Of a DNA stretch of 64,000 nucleotides, positions 1-10,642 are shown piece by piece. The translations under genes were made by a program, and so were the position numbers. Source of the DNA: Monosporascus cannonballus (lineage: Eukaryota > Ascomycota > Sordariomycetes > Xylariales). Location of the stretch: NCBI GenBank assembly GCA_004154925.1, contig QJNS01000198.1:1-64000 (forward strand), written 5' to 3'. Numbering within the stretch: the first letter of the stretch is position 1; each line of letters opens with the position of its first letter. A model generated the notes under the pieces. The model searched no databases and had not been told where the DNA came from. It saw only the letters and a program-made list of their open reading frames with translations.

Positions 1-1986
1 TTTCTTCTCGTGGTCGAGCCGCCGGGCATCATCTTCGTGCTGTTCTGGGTCACTGGCAGGAGGGCGGCCACCCGTGCTGATGAAGCAAGCATCGTGGGAC
101 CGCCGGTTTTCCTTCATTACCCGAATGCGGGGGGTGTTATCCATTTTCGAGCGTGATATATCCTACAAGGGAAGATATCAGCGAGTGTCCCCCGTATCGA
201 CGCCACGCGGGTCATAGATGAATCGCAACTTGGTAAGTATTGACACGAGGAGGGTACGGAGAGAGTGCTGCAGCAATCTCCCACCTACCCACTCGCGGCG
301 CGTAGGCCTAAATAGTGCTCCTTATTTACGCTGTACATCATTGACAGGATCCGGGTGCTGGCGCGGCGCACATCGATTCAGATGCGAGCCTCACGGGATT
401 GGCGCGGGTCGCGAGCGAAAAGTTCAGGGATGGCTCGAGTCGGTGCTTGTTGGCTTTCGCGTTTCCCTACTTCGACATCTAGGATGTAGCCGTCATGCGT
501 GTCTTGCTACCTATAATAAGAGCTTCGTCTTGCTGTAGGGGCTCAGGCCCGACGAGGCTGTGAAACTTGGTATTTTCTGAGCTACCAGTAAGAGTGTCCG
601 AACCTTGTCGAAGAATTATGGAGTCTCCTTGATACCCGACCCTGGTTTAACTGCTGGATATGAGTGATTCACTAACATGGCACAGGCAAAACGGTAGATT
701 CTGGCAAATAATCAAACCACTGGTATGTATAAATAGTAGTACCCAAACCGGGGAGAACACCCAAATCCCATCTTCCTCACACTCTCCCTCACATACGCGG
801 TACATTCGCGATAGCATTTTCTGACGCAACACGAGTCAGCCAGTAGCCCCGGCCTCTTCGAGAGATGGTTGTTTAGAACCTAACTGAATGGCTCCATAGA
901 CCCGAACGATCCCACCGCAATGGGCTCGGAGGTCGAGTATTGCCATGCACACGCAGCAGAGCTCTGGGTTTAGGAAAATTCTCACCGAAGATGCGCCCTT
1001 CGTTCAGGCTATGCGACTTGCCCTTGAGGAAATTCATGCAAACGAGGGCGAGGAACGTCCTTACCCACGTATGGCTGCCAAACGACTGGCCGGCGCGAGA
1101 GACGCGATCTCGGAGCATATTCATTTCAGACAGACAAGTGGCGGTGCCACTTGCCGGGCTGTAGCCCTGGTCGCCGGTATCAGGGGATTCAGGAGCTCGA
1201 CAAACACAGCTGGATGTTTTGGAAGCAGACGCTCGAGAATAGGATTGCCTAGGGAGTGGGCGGCGGCTATATCTCATGCTGCAATGCGGCTGAGATACTT
1301 CCGTGAATAAGACGCCCGTCGCGGAAAGTCTGCAGACTTTACACGGGATAAGAGTTTTGGAGCGGCGGATATCTGAGAAGCATACAGGGAACGAATCGAC
1401 AGAGCCTTTTGCTTCTCATCGGGGCGAAAGGTGTTGTTCGTCTCTGGACCTTGTTATAGTGGATAAAACCTAGGTGAACTATTTTTTTTCTTTCGCGGAT
1501 TTCTTGGACTTTTGGACTTTGGGAGGTCGGTTGGTTGGGGGATTTACCTCTCGGGGATACAGCGTGTGAAGGAATAAGGAATAGGGGGAGGTGGACTAAG
1601 AGAGGAAGACCATGTGATGTAGTTTGTAGGTCATCGGTAGCCTGCTTATTGTTCCACTCCATATTAGTGCTTGAGATGGGAGCGCCGTTTTTACGAACAT
1701 GTTTTCTCTTTTTTCTTATGACTGATATGCTGGCATGCTTGGCTTGTGATACACTGAGGTTTGCTCAGTGTCAATTTTAGCTCTAGGATAGTAACCAAAA
1801 TTCTATTACATAGCACGAAACAAAGTGATCCTTGGGATTGTATATTATCGACCTGTAGAGAGAACAGGCCTCGATATCCAACTTGGCATCTGATGGCTCT
1901 ACTTGTAGCCAACACCAACCCGCTACCAACGATTTCGGAATCGTGAATTCGCTGCTGAAGCAACTTATGACGACTCTTTTCACACA
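1..1986. other. GC-balanced flank, no recognised gene
   Basis: This stretch has mixed base composition, unlike the AT-rich remainder, and shows no RIP-type stop clusters. An open frame runs in from the window edge (1-156, plus strand) and begins hydrophobic (FLLVVEPPGIIFVLFW), so it could be the last exon of a membrane protein; this is a guess. Several open frames of 60-134 codons lie on both strands and overlap each other, so most cannot be real. It ends at the TA target site of the Tc1-like insertion. Before that insertion it was continuous with the flank that resumes at 10643. Confidence 0.6.
945..1310 (+). CDS. hypothetical 121-codon open frame, possible exon remnant
   Basis: The frame is open from a stop near 898, and its first ATG at 945 gives 121 codons. 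The translation has a plausible helical, charged stretch (APFVQAMRLALEEIHANEGE) and then a Gly/Ser/Arg-rich tail. I recognise no domain. A 134-codon frame lies antisense over most of it, which weakens both. No intron signals or promoter elements stand out. It sits in GC-balanced DNA that escaped RIP, so it could be a single-copy gene fragment, or simply a chance frame in GC-rich sequence. Confidence 0.15.
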   Translation: MHTQQSSGFRKILTEDAPFVQAMRLALEEIHANEGEERPYPRMAAKRLAGARDAISEHIHFRQTSGGATCRAVALVAGIRGFRSSTNTAGCFGSRRSRIGLPREWAAAISHAAMRLRYFRE

Positions 1987-1988
1987 TA

Positions 1989-2016
1989 CACTAATAGATC
2001 AATTGGATCCGTACGC
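1989..2016 (+). repeat. left terminal inverted repeat of Tc1 element A
   Basis: Starts directly after the TA at 1987-1988 with CACTAATAGATCAATTGGAT. It is matched in reverse complement at 10619-10640, and the weaker match continues into 10140-10205 on the far side of the solo LTR. Confidence 0.85.
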
Positions 2017-2096
2017 TCGGACACCTCCACCTCCCAATTCCGGCATATATTGCCACCCCTTATGCCTTCCAAATCCAGTAACTTAACAACCACAAC

Positions 2097-2433
2097 ATGG
2101 ATTTGGATAAGGCTGCTTCCGTTTTCGTCGCCGACCGTCGCCCTAACGAGGAATTCAGTCCGGAAGCCCGGGCCTTCATAATTGGGGCCGTAACTGCGGG
2201 TATAACCCAGACCCGAATAGCCGTGGTTATAAGAATAAAACGTTAATAAATCGGAGAATAACTTTTAACGTTTTATTATATACAAAACGGTTTATAACCT
2301 ATTATAAGGATATCGTTAACGAGTAATTCGAAATTACTTAATTTTATATTTTTATTAATTAGACCGTTATTATTTTCGGAAAACGTATTGCGATTTTTAA
2401 AGAAAAACGGATATTAATATTAGCAGGTTAACG
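2097..2433 (+). pseudogene. Tc1-like transposase, N-terminal part
   Basis: The ATG at 2097 lies about 110 bp inside the left inverted repeat. The frame starts MDLDKAASVFVADRRPNEEF and continues into a helix-turn-helix-like stretch (ARAFIIGAVTAGITQTRIA), as expected of the DNA-binding domain of a Tc1/mariner transposase. After about 50 codons the frame meets TAA stops and the DNA becomes AT-rich, so RIP damage starts within the gene while the first 100 bp is nearly intact. A gypsy element breaks the gene at 2434-2438; the rest resumes at 9333. The assignment rests on the terminal repeats plus the DDE region of the second half; the N-terminus alone would not be enough. Confidence 0.75.
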
Positions 2434-2438
2434 ATAAA

Positions 2439-2832
2439 TGTTAGGACCTAACGATCTTGGCTTCTTACGGACGGTCGGAACCACAAAAGGATCAAGCTCC
2501 GACCCAAGCCAAAGCGTTACGTAACTGGCTTAAAGGTTTCAAAGCGCCAAACGCCTTAAGCCCCTTAAGTCGGCAGAAAAACTTAAAAGGCTTAAGGGAC
2601 TTAAAGGTTTAAGCCGCTTAAATACCTTGAATTAAGATAAGGATATATACGTTTATTATTTTTATAATTTAAATAACTTTAGCTTATAATGGAATATCGT
2701 TACTTAAAACGCCCCTGGTATTACGAAACGTAATACGTTATTATATTTATTACTTAGAATTTTACGATATTCCTATTAATATAAACCCGTTAACTTAGGT
2801 TTAATAATTGGTTAAATTGCTAAGCTATTATA
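2439..2832 (+). repeat. 5' LTR of gypsy copy 1
   Basis: Begins TGTTAGGACCTAACGATCTT and ends in a degraded form of GCCGTCACA (now GCTATTATA), 394 bp as in its partner at 8934. The first half is well preserved while the second half carries many C-to-T changes. Confidence 0.95.
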
Positions 2833-2899
2833 CGTTACAAGCTTTTATTCAGTAATACTGTTAAACTCTGAGCAATACCGCCGACATTATATTTACCAG

Positions 2900-5800
2900 C
2901 AAACAGCTTAAATAGCCCATTTACCAGGTCCTTAAGGACCCTAATACTGAAATGGAATCCGAAAAAAAAAATAATTTCGCCTTTTTCGAAAAAAAGTTTT
3001 TCGACGCCTAGATATTATAAACGAACGCATTATTCAGCTTAAATAAAATAAAAATAACCTTATTACGTTTTTTTAAGTTGCCCATAAAAAACTTAAGGAA
3101 AAGGGAAAAATCCCCAAAACCGGAAAACCCTTTCGGCCGAACTAAGTTATTCAGCTAAATTTTACCAAAGAACCAAAATTTTTTTTTAAATTCCTTAAAT
3201 TAAAATCCTTTAATAAAATTTTGATTAAATTATAATTGTTTTTAACTTAATACTAAATATATTTCGGGTATTTTCTTATTCGATTTATTACACTTATTAT
3301 ACGAATTAAATTTGCGGTTAAACGATTTATCGGAAACGTAATTATTTGGTTTAAGCCGGCTATAAAAAAATACGTTATTTTATTAATCGAAAAACGTAAC
3401 CCAAAAATAATGCGGATATATAACGATTACAAATAATTCGAACAAGCGTTAATAAAGGCTTTCGGAATAATAAACGAAAAAATAAAGGCCAAAATGTAAA
3501 TCCAATAATTATAACAAAAAAGATCGGCATCTAAGTACAACAGCGTATTAATTTAATTAATATCTAAATTAAATTAAGAATAAAAAATATTAATAGTTAA
3601 ATTTTTCGATAACCTAAAAAAAAAAATACGGAAAAAATTTTTTAAACTTAACCGGCCTAATTATTTATCGGATTACATCGCCATAACAGTTAAAATTAAT
3701 AACCGGCAATATACCTGGCGTACTAAAAAAACCAAAAGAAAAAATAATAACAAATTCCGATATACGGCTAATATTAGTGCTTTTCGGCGTAATAACACTT
3801 CCTATAATACTGAACCAGGCCCTATGGAGCTAAGAGCTACCCATAAAAAGGACTAAAGCCAAATTAAGTGTTATAATTGCGGAAAAAAAGGATACAAAGT
3901 TTATAAATACTTTTTACCCAAAAAATTACGACGGAATAACTAAAAGCCTATATTCGAAAAATAACCTAAAAAAAATCAAAAAAACAAAAAATTTATTAAC
4001 ATAATTCGGCCTAAGTATATATTAGGCTTACCGTAATAAAAAATTTAACAAAAAATACAAAAAGCCAGGAATTTAACTTAATAAATAATTAAAAAATAAC
4101 AAAATATCTTTAAAAAATAATTAAAGAAATATTAAGGCTAAATAAAAAAAGTTTATCCCGGAACCCCTAATCGATATAGCAGGATATATATTATTTATTA
4201 CAAAAAACAAAATTATTTTATTTACGAAAAATAAAAACGGTATATTTATAATAAGATTATCCGTATATATTATAAAAGATTCGATTTTTTTAACAGAACG
4301 GGAAAAAACAAAAATAATAAATAATAATATTAATACCTTTAATTTATAGCCTTTAAAAACGATTTTCTTTAATTGGCAGCAGCAAAAAGCTAACTTAAAG
4401 GAAAATGGTACCCACAGAAAAACCCCTTTTATTATTATAAGTGGTATAATTACCAAACGGAAAAGGAGTTAATCCAGCATATTATGGAAAAATATTGCCA
4501 AAAAGTTATTACGGACCTTTATTTTCAACTAGCATTTACCACAAATCCCGATAAACGATAAACCTTAAAAAAAAAATCCAACGATTTATACGAAACTTTC
4601 AATAAAAAAAATAAAACTTAATAGGAAACCATACGCCACATTAAGGAATAATTTACTTAATAAAAAAAAGAAATCTAACAAAATTAAAAATAATTAATAT
4701 AATTCGAAGGCACAGTACGCCGACAAGAATAATAAATATAATAACTTAACGCGTTATATAAAAAGATATAAATAAAGCTTAACAAATTCGAAAAAAAGTT
4801 AAAAAACGAAAGTTATTTATAAAAAAACTACAAAATAACGAAACCTAAAAAAATTAAAATAAACTCCTAAGAAAAACTTTAAACGTAACGATAAAAACCG
4901 TTAATAACCTTATTACCTTAGATATATAAATCGGAATGCATTGGTATACCGTAATAATAAACTGTAAAATTTTGGGTAAAAACTATATTATACCGGATAT
5001 GGTTAATAAATTCAAATTATTATAAAAATACAAATTAAAATTTTACATAACGACAAATGCCGAAAGTTAGGATTTTGCTTACGATAACGGAAAAATCCTA
5101 CGTAAAATTAATCACTTCGAAATTTTTATCCAAAGATAATACCAAATAATGGATTTCGATATTATTTTATTCGGGAATTATAATATAATCTTAAGAAAAT
5201 TATGGATATATTAGTACGGAATTTTGATTAATAGAAAAACTGGCCAGGTAAAATCCGCTTTACCCCTTATTAACAAATAAAAAAAATTAAAATCTTAATA
5301 TTCGATTGAAAATAACGACGAATATAAGTATAAAGATACGATAAATACCTTATTACCCAAAAGGACAAAATACAAAAAAATAGGCATCAAAAAAAAAATA
5401 TAACATATTATTATTATTATTAAAATAAAGTTACGGTAATTAAATAACGATTTAAAACAATAACCTTAAAAATCAAAAAATTTAATTAATATGTGATCAT
5501 AATATTACAAATATAAGTAGTTTTTCAAAAAGGAACTGGATACGAAATTACCAGAACATAACAAATAAAATTACGAAATTATCCTTAAAAAGGGTTTTTT
5601 AACGAAGTTTTACCTTATTTATAACCTTAACAAAAACGAATTATATGTTTTCCGGGAATACCTAAAAAATCGGTTATAGAAAAAATGGATTTAACTTTTA
5701 AAGTTACCGGCAGAATATCCCATATTCTTCGTACCTAAGAAAAATGGAAAATTACAACTTATGGTTAACTATCGGCAATTAAACAATATTATTATTAAAA

Positions 5801-8310
5801 ACCGAACGTTATTACCCCTAATTACAAAAATAAAAAACCGATTTTATGGAACCAAATAATTTATAATATTTAATTTCAGAAATAAATACAACTTTATTAA
5901 AATTAAAAAAGGATACGAATAAAAAATAATTTTTAAAACGAAATACGGATTATTTAAATATTTGGTTATATTAATAAGATTTACGAACGTATTAACAACT
6001 TTTTAACGGATAATAAATTATATGTTACGAAAATATTTCGATATTTTTGTTATATATTATTTCGATAATATTTTTATTTTTTTAGAAACAGAAAAAATAT
6101 ACGCAAGATATGTTTATAAAATTTTTTAAATTTTACAGGACGTAAAACTGTTAATTAACGTAAAAAAAAGTTAATTCTATAAACAAAAAGTGGAATATCT
6201 AGAACATATTATTACCTTAAAACATATTAGGATAAACTTAAAGAAAATCGCTATAGTTACAAAATGGCAAATGTTAACGACAGTTAAGGAAATATAAGTA
6301 TTTTTTAAATTCGCTAATTATTATAAAAAGTTTATTCGAAATTTTAGCAGAATTATTATACTTTTAATTAACCTTATTAAAAAAGAAAAAAAGTTTAAAT
6401 AAACGCCCGAAACAGAAAAAACGTTTTAGGAAATTAAGAATACGATTATTAACGAGTTAATGCTAATTATGTACGATTTAAATTATTTTGTTAAATTAAA
6501 AACCGATATTTCGGATTACGTATTAAACGTAATAATCGGATAATAAAATAATTAAGGTAAATTATATTTTATCGTATTTTTTTATATAAGTTAAAAAAAA
6601 CTAAGCTTAATTACGGCATTCCAGATAAGGAATTTATGGCCATTATTATGGCATTCCGTAAATTTAAGTATTTCCTAAAAAGAAGTTTGTACCAGGTTAA
6701 GGTTTATACGAATTATTAAAATTTTACCCGATTTATTACGACCAGAAAATTTACCGGATAATAATTATAATACGTAAAAAAATTAACGAATTTTAATTTC
6801 GTTATTATTTATAAAAAAGGTTTAAAAAATGGCAAAACAAATACTTTAAATAAGCAACCAAACCTTAAGGAAAAATTGGTTAAAATTAGCTATATAATTT
6901 TTAATACTACCATAAAAAGATATTTACGCCCGTAATAAATTACAATAATTCGGGCAGCACTTTTGGATATATATCAAAAAATCCAGTAATATAATAACGG
7001 TTTTTTAAAAAACCAAAAAACGGATAAAATATAAGTTCCAAAAAAATATTAAATGGACTTAATACGAAATATATATAAATATTAACTATATAAATATCCA
7101 AGAATTTATAAAACCTTAAAATAACTTTAACGTACATATTTTTTTTTAAAATAAAAACGATAATTTAAAAAGTACGACGATAATATAACCTTTATAATAA
7201 GGCTAAGGCATAACGATATAAACCTTATAGAAAATTATAACTATTACCGGTTTTAAAAAAACTTTAGGATTTGATTCTTATAAATTTTATTATTAAATTT
7301 CCTTTATTTAAGGATTTAACGACAAAAATATATTACGATAACGTTTTCGTTATCGTCGATCGGTTCACGAAATTTTCCTATTTTTTATCTTATCATAAGG
7401 ATATTAACGCAAAACAAATAATATACATTTTTTTTCAAAAACATTTTTAATATATACGGATTACTAGTAAAAATTATTTTAAATAAAAGTTCGATATTCG
7501 TATTTAAATTTTAATAAGGCCTTATAATATAAATCGGCCTAAACCACAAATTATTTAATATATTTAAACCATAAACGGACGGATAAACGGAACGGTTAAA
7601 TTAAATATTAAAAATATATTTACGATATTACGTTAATTACGAATAAAATAATTAAGTTAAAAAATTATTTATTATTTAATTAATTTATAATATTAATTAT
7701 TACGAAAATATCAAAATAATATTAATTAATACGAATTTTGACTTTATTTCAAAAATTTATAAAAAAACGCATAATAACGGTTCAGTTAATATCAAAATAA
7801 TTTTTACGTTAAAATAATTATAATAATTACATTAAAAAATAAAAATAAAATTAAAATTCGTACGGAACCAAATAAGCAAATATTATAATTAAAAAAGGTT
7901 AAAAGGATTAATTTTCGAAAAAAGGGAAATAATTTACCTTGTTACCAAAAATATTTAAACAAAAAAACCCAATAAAAATCTTGATTTCAAATATATCGGT
8001 CCATACAAAATCGTTAAGAAAATTTCAGAAAATAATTATTAATTAGAATTTTTACCAAAAGTTAAACTTTATCCAATTTTTTATATTTTTTTATTCGAAT
8101 TAATAGTAAATATAATCAAAATATATACGGCACAAAATAACATAAAAATAAAAAACGAATAAATATATAAAATGGAAAAAATTTTCGATATACGGAAATA
8201 AAATAAATTTACCCAGTACCTAATTAAATAAAAAAAGTATTTAAATTCCGAAAATACCTAAGAATTTGCCAAAAACCTTATTAACGTTTAACGCTTATTA
8301 AAAAATTTTT
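2900..8310 (+). pseudogene. gag-pol polyprotein relic of gypsy copy 1
   Basis: The retrotransposon polyprotein, broken by many stops. Landmarks in order: a CCHC zinc knuckle at 3869-3910, where the His and last Cys codons now read Tyr; a protease active-site region near 4950-5010; reverse transcriptase at about 5680-6080, with recognisable KYGLFKYLV and a Tyr-Phe-Asp-Asn form of the catalytic box; RNase H at about 6480-6840, including FMAIIMAFRKFKYFL; integrase at about 6960-7700, with VIVDRFTKFSYF; and a chromodomain at about 8168-8295. In known chromoviruses the chromodomain directs integration to marked chromatin. Gag and pol seem to be one continuous reading unit, but too many frame breaks exist to prove it. 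Confidence 0.9.
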
Positions 8311-8319
8311 ACTAATAAT

Positions 8320-8841
8320 AATGGGCACGTCCTAATTAACAGCCGACTAATTAATAACCGGAATATCGGGCTAATCGGCCGCGGCCTACGTTAACATAAC
8401 AGCTACGACGGCAGCCTCCAGCTATTCTTATTCCTGTTCTAAACGCTTAAACTCCTTTATGGCCTCCGCGCCCTTAATCCTTCGACGAAGCATTTCTATA
8501 CCATAACGACAAAACAACCGCCTTTATTTTTGTAAACGGTCCAACTTATTAACAGCAATACGCAATATTTTACAAACTTATTCTTTTTTACGCTTTAAAC
8601 GGTCCTTTTCGTTAAAAAGCTTTTGGTATTCGGCTTCCGAAAAACCAAAAACGTTATAAGGGCCCCTATAATAAATATATTACGCATATTTTAAAAACCC
8701 TTAAACAACCTTATATTCCGTATTTTCCTTTTTATAACGAAAATAAAAAAATATTTTAAAATTAAAATATTTAATACATTTTAAAAGGATTAAAACGTTA
8801 ATACGCTTACGAAAACGAAATTTTTTAATTCGACTTAACAT
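8320..8841 (-). pseudogene. antisense accessory gene of gypsy copy 1: six-Cys cluster plus coiled coil
   Basis: The frame is read from ATG at 8841-8839 on the minus strand. Residues 33, 36, 43, 52, 55 and 62 are all Tyr and have exactly the spacing of the Cys positions of the copy at 41544 (X2, X6, X8, X2, X6). TGY-to-TAY is the expected RIP change, so these were very probably cysteines of a Zn2Cys6-like cluster. There follows a charged, helical stretch (FGFSEAEYQKLFNEKDRLKR, then IEMLRRRIKGAEAIKEFKRL) that looks like a coiled coil. Stops fall mostly where Gln is likely. The 3' half keeps unusually high GC. The gene lies tail-to-tail with the chromodomain end of pol and its start is near the 3' LTR, which could supply a promoter. 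I recall similar short fungal proteins of unknown function, but cannot cite one. Confidence 0.7.
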
Positions 8842-8917
8842 AATAAATATGTAAAAAGGAAAAATACGTACCGAAATTACTAAAGTAAATAATTTGATTT
8901 TTAAAAACAAAGATTTT

Positions 8918-8930
8918 GGAAAAAAGAAAA
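8918..8930 (+). promoter_or_regulatory. polypurine tract of gypsy copy 1
   Basis: GGAAAAAAGAAAA lies three bases before the 3' LTR, where the plus-strand DNA primer of an LTR retrotransposon is made. The minus-strand copies have matching pyrimidine runs just inside their left LTRs (24146-24158 and 41459-41470), so the tract is conserved in the family. Confidence 0.8.
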
Positions 8931-8933
8931 TCG

Positions 8934-9327
8934 TATTAGGACTTAACGATCTTGGCTTTTTACGGACGGTCAGAACCATAAAAGGATTAAGCTCCGACCT
9001 AAGTTAAGGTGTTATATAACTGGCTTAAAGGTTTTAAAGCGCTAAACGTCTTAAGCCCTTTAAGTCGGCAAAAAAGCTTAAAAGGCTTAAAGGACTTAAG
9101 GGTTTAAACTACTTAAATACCTTAAACCAAAATAAGGATATATACGTTCGTTATTTCCATAATTTAAATAACTTCAGCTTACAATGGAATATCGTTACCC
9201 AAAACGCCCCTGATATTACGAAACATAATACGTTATTATATCTATTACTCAGAATCCCACGATATTCCTGCTAATATAAACCCGTCAACTTAGGTTTAAT
9301 AGTTGGTTAAACCGCCAAGCCGTCACA
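8934..9327 (+). repeat. 3' LTR of gypsy copy 1
   Basis: 394 bp, starting TATTAGGACTTAACG (the TG start has become TA) and ending in intact GCCGTCACA. Differences from the 5' LTR are nearly all transitions, with C-to-T changes concentrated in the first half, where the 5' LTR is intact. Confidence 0.95.
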
Positions 9328-9332
9328 ATAAA

Positions 9333-10160
9333 AGATTTTTTTTTCTCATATTTATTTTAAGAAAATAACGTACGGCGTAAAAAATTAATTTTACAGCCGA
9401 TAATACACGTAAGTATTTAAGATTTATAAACAAAGTTTTTAAACTATATAATAAAAAGTATTTTTTTAAATTTTATTATTTAATAAATATTTTGTTTATT
9501 ATTAAAACGTTATAAACAAAATTTAGTAAATTTAAAAGTTTACAAAAAAATCACTTTTTTTATTATGGGCTACGGGATAATATAATAATGTAATAAGGAA
9601 AACGGGTTTTTAATTATTTTTTATCAAAAAATCCCGATTCGTTTAATAACGGAATAATCTTTCGATATTATATTGAAAAATTTGAACTAGATCTTTTTTT
9701 AAATTTTTATTTTAAATTCTCTTTTTCTTTTTAGAAAACTGGTAATTATTTATTTAAAATAACGGTATAATATATAACGTTACCGCTATTAAAGAATTTT
9801 TCGAAAATTATAGAATTTAAATATTCGAATAGTTATTATATTTATTTAATTTAAATTTAATCAAATATTGTAGATACGTTTTAAAAAACAGAATTTACGA
9901 AATCGAATCCGAATTCGGATATTTATTTAATAACGAAACAACCGTTATTACGCGTTCGAAATATTTGAAAATACGTAATTATAACTAAATTTACGTATTA
10001 TAATAAAGCTTATCAAGTTATTCCTTAATAAATTAAAAGCTGTTTTTTACGTTCGAGAATAATATATATGGTTTCGAAACCTAATTTTAAAGTTATATCA
10101 TAATATATATAGCTTTTTAATTGGATGCGTTTTGATAAAGATATGTATTATTGAAGTTAT
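9333..10160 (+). pseudogene. Tc1-like transposase, DDE part
   Basis: This is the continuation of the transposase on the far side of the gypsy insertion. The frame containing AIKEFFENYRI is followed by a degraded form of the family's Ser-Pro-Asp-Leu-Asn-Pro-Ile-Glu block, now read as YLFNLNLIKYC. The second catalytic acid maps to an Asn codon at 9758-9760 and the third to a Lys codon at 9863-9865, 34 residues apart between them. This is the DD34E spacing of Tc1-type enzymes. Asp to Asn and Glu to Lys are both G-to-A changes, typical of RIP. The first catalytic Asp could not be placed with confidence. No function can remain. Confidence 0.75.
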
Positions 10161-10205
10161 AGGGTTAATATTGTGGGTGGGGGGGTGGATTGATGGGTGC
10201 GCACG

Positions 10206-10614
10206 TGTTATGACCTAACGATCTTGGCTTCCCCAAATGGTTGGAGAGCTTAGGCACCCAAGCCCGACCGTGCCAAGAAGATTACGTGATTGGCTCAAAG
10301 GGCTTAAAGGCTTGGCACCTTTAAGCCGGTTGAACCAGCGGGTAACTTAAGGGGTTTAAGGGGCTTAAGGGTTTAAACCGGTTAAATGGTTTAAGCCAAA
10401 AATAAGATATATATGTTTATTATTCCCATAATCTGGATAATACCAGTTTGTAATATTTATTAATACTAATCATTTATAATACGTTTTTGTATCTTTAGTA
10501 TTAAAAGATGTGATACGATTACTATATTTATTGCTCAGATTCCTACGATATTCCTGCCAACATAAACCCGTCAACTTAAGGTTTAATAATTGGTTAAACC
10601 GCCAAGCCGTCACA
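10206..10614 (+). repeat. solo LTR, gypsy family, little RIP damage
   Basis: A 409-bp LTR starting TGTTATGACCTAACGATCTT and ending AAGCCGTCACA, flanked by perfect duplications GCACG (10201-10205 and 10615-10619). It aligns with the LTRs of copy 1 along its length but differs in the first 150 bp and keeps many CpA sites, so it escaped most RIP and is probably the youngest insertion here. No internal region is present; LTR-LTR recombination after insertion explains this. It interrupts the right inverted repeat of Tc1 element A. Confidence 0.95.
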
Positions 10615-10618
10615 GCAC

Positions 10619-10640
10619 GGATCCAATTGATCCATTAGTG
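10619..10640 (-). repeat. right terminal inverted repeat of Tc1 element A (outer part)
   Basis: Reverse complement of the left end with one difference (A/G), followed by TA at 10641-10642. The inner part of this repeat, a GTGGGTGGGGGGGTGG-type stretch, lies at about 10150-10205 and is cut off by the solo LTR inserted at 10206. Confidence 0.85.
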
Positions 10641-10642
10641 TA

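Larger units (their letters stand above)
2439..9327 (+). mobile_element. Ty3/gypsy chromovirus, copy 1, full length, RIP-degraded
   Basis: A 6889-bp element with two 394-bp LTRs, flanked by perfect 5-bp duplications ATAAA (2434-2438 and 9328-9332). The order of domain relics is gag with a CCHC knuckle, protease, reverse transcriptase, RNase H, integrase and a C-terminal chromodomain. That order and the chromodomain define a chromovirus of the Ty3/gypsy group. A purine tract precedes the 3' LTR. An extra gene lies antisense between chromodomain and 3' LTR. The minus-strand copy at 23762-30651 is almost the same length (6890 bp), so both keep the family's full structure. It sits inside the transposase gene of Tc1 element A. 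Confidence 0.95.
1989..10640 (+). mobile_element. Tc1/mariner element A, split by two LTR insertions
   Basis: The two ends are inverted repeats sharing CACTAATRGATCAATTGGAT, with the homology running on for about 50 bp, and both are flanked by TA (1987-1988 and 10641-10642), the target duplication of this superfamily. Inside the left end a transposase frame starts at 2097. Its C-terminal half reappears at 9333-10160, beyond a gypsy element. Removing that element, the solo LTR and one copy of each target duplication leaves about 1.34 kb, a normal size for a Tc1-like transposon. The DDE region has DD34E spacing. The element is dead: both catalytic acidic codons I can place are mutated and the frame is full of stops. 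Confidence 0.9.

Noticed and set aside
8701..8979. 92-codon minus-strand open frame taken as a whole
   Set aside because: Its first 46 codons lie in the 3' LTR and before the probable start of the antisense gene. Only the part from 8841 down belongs to that gene.
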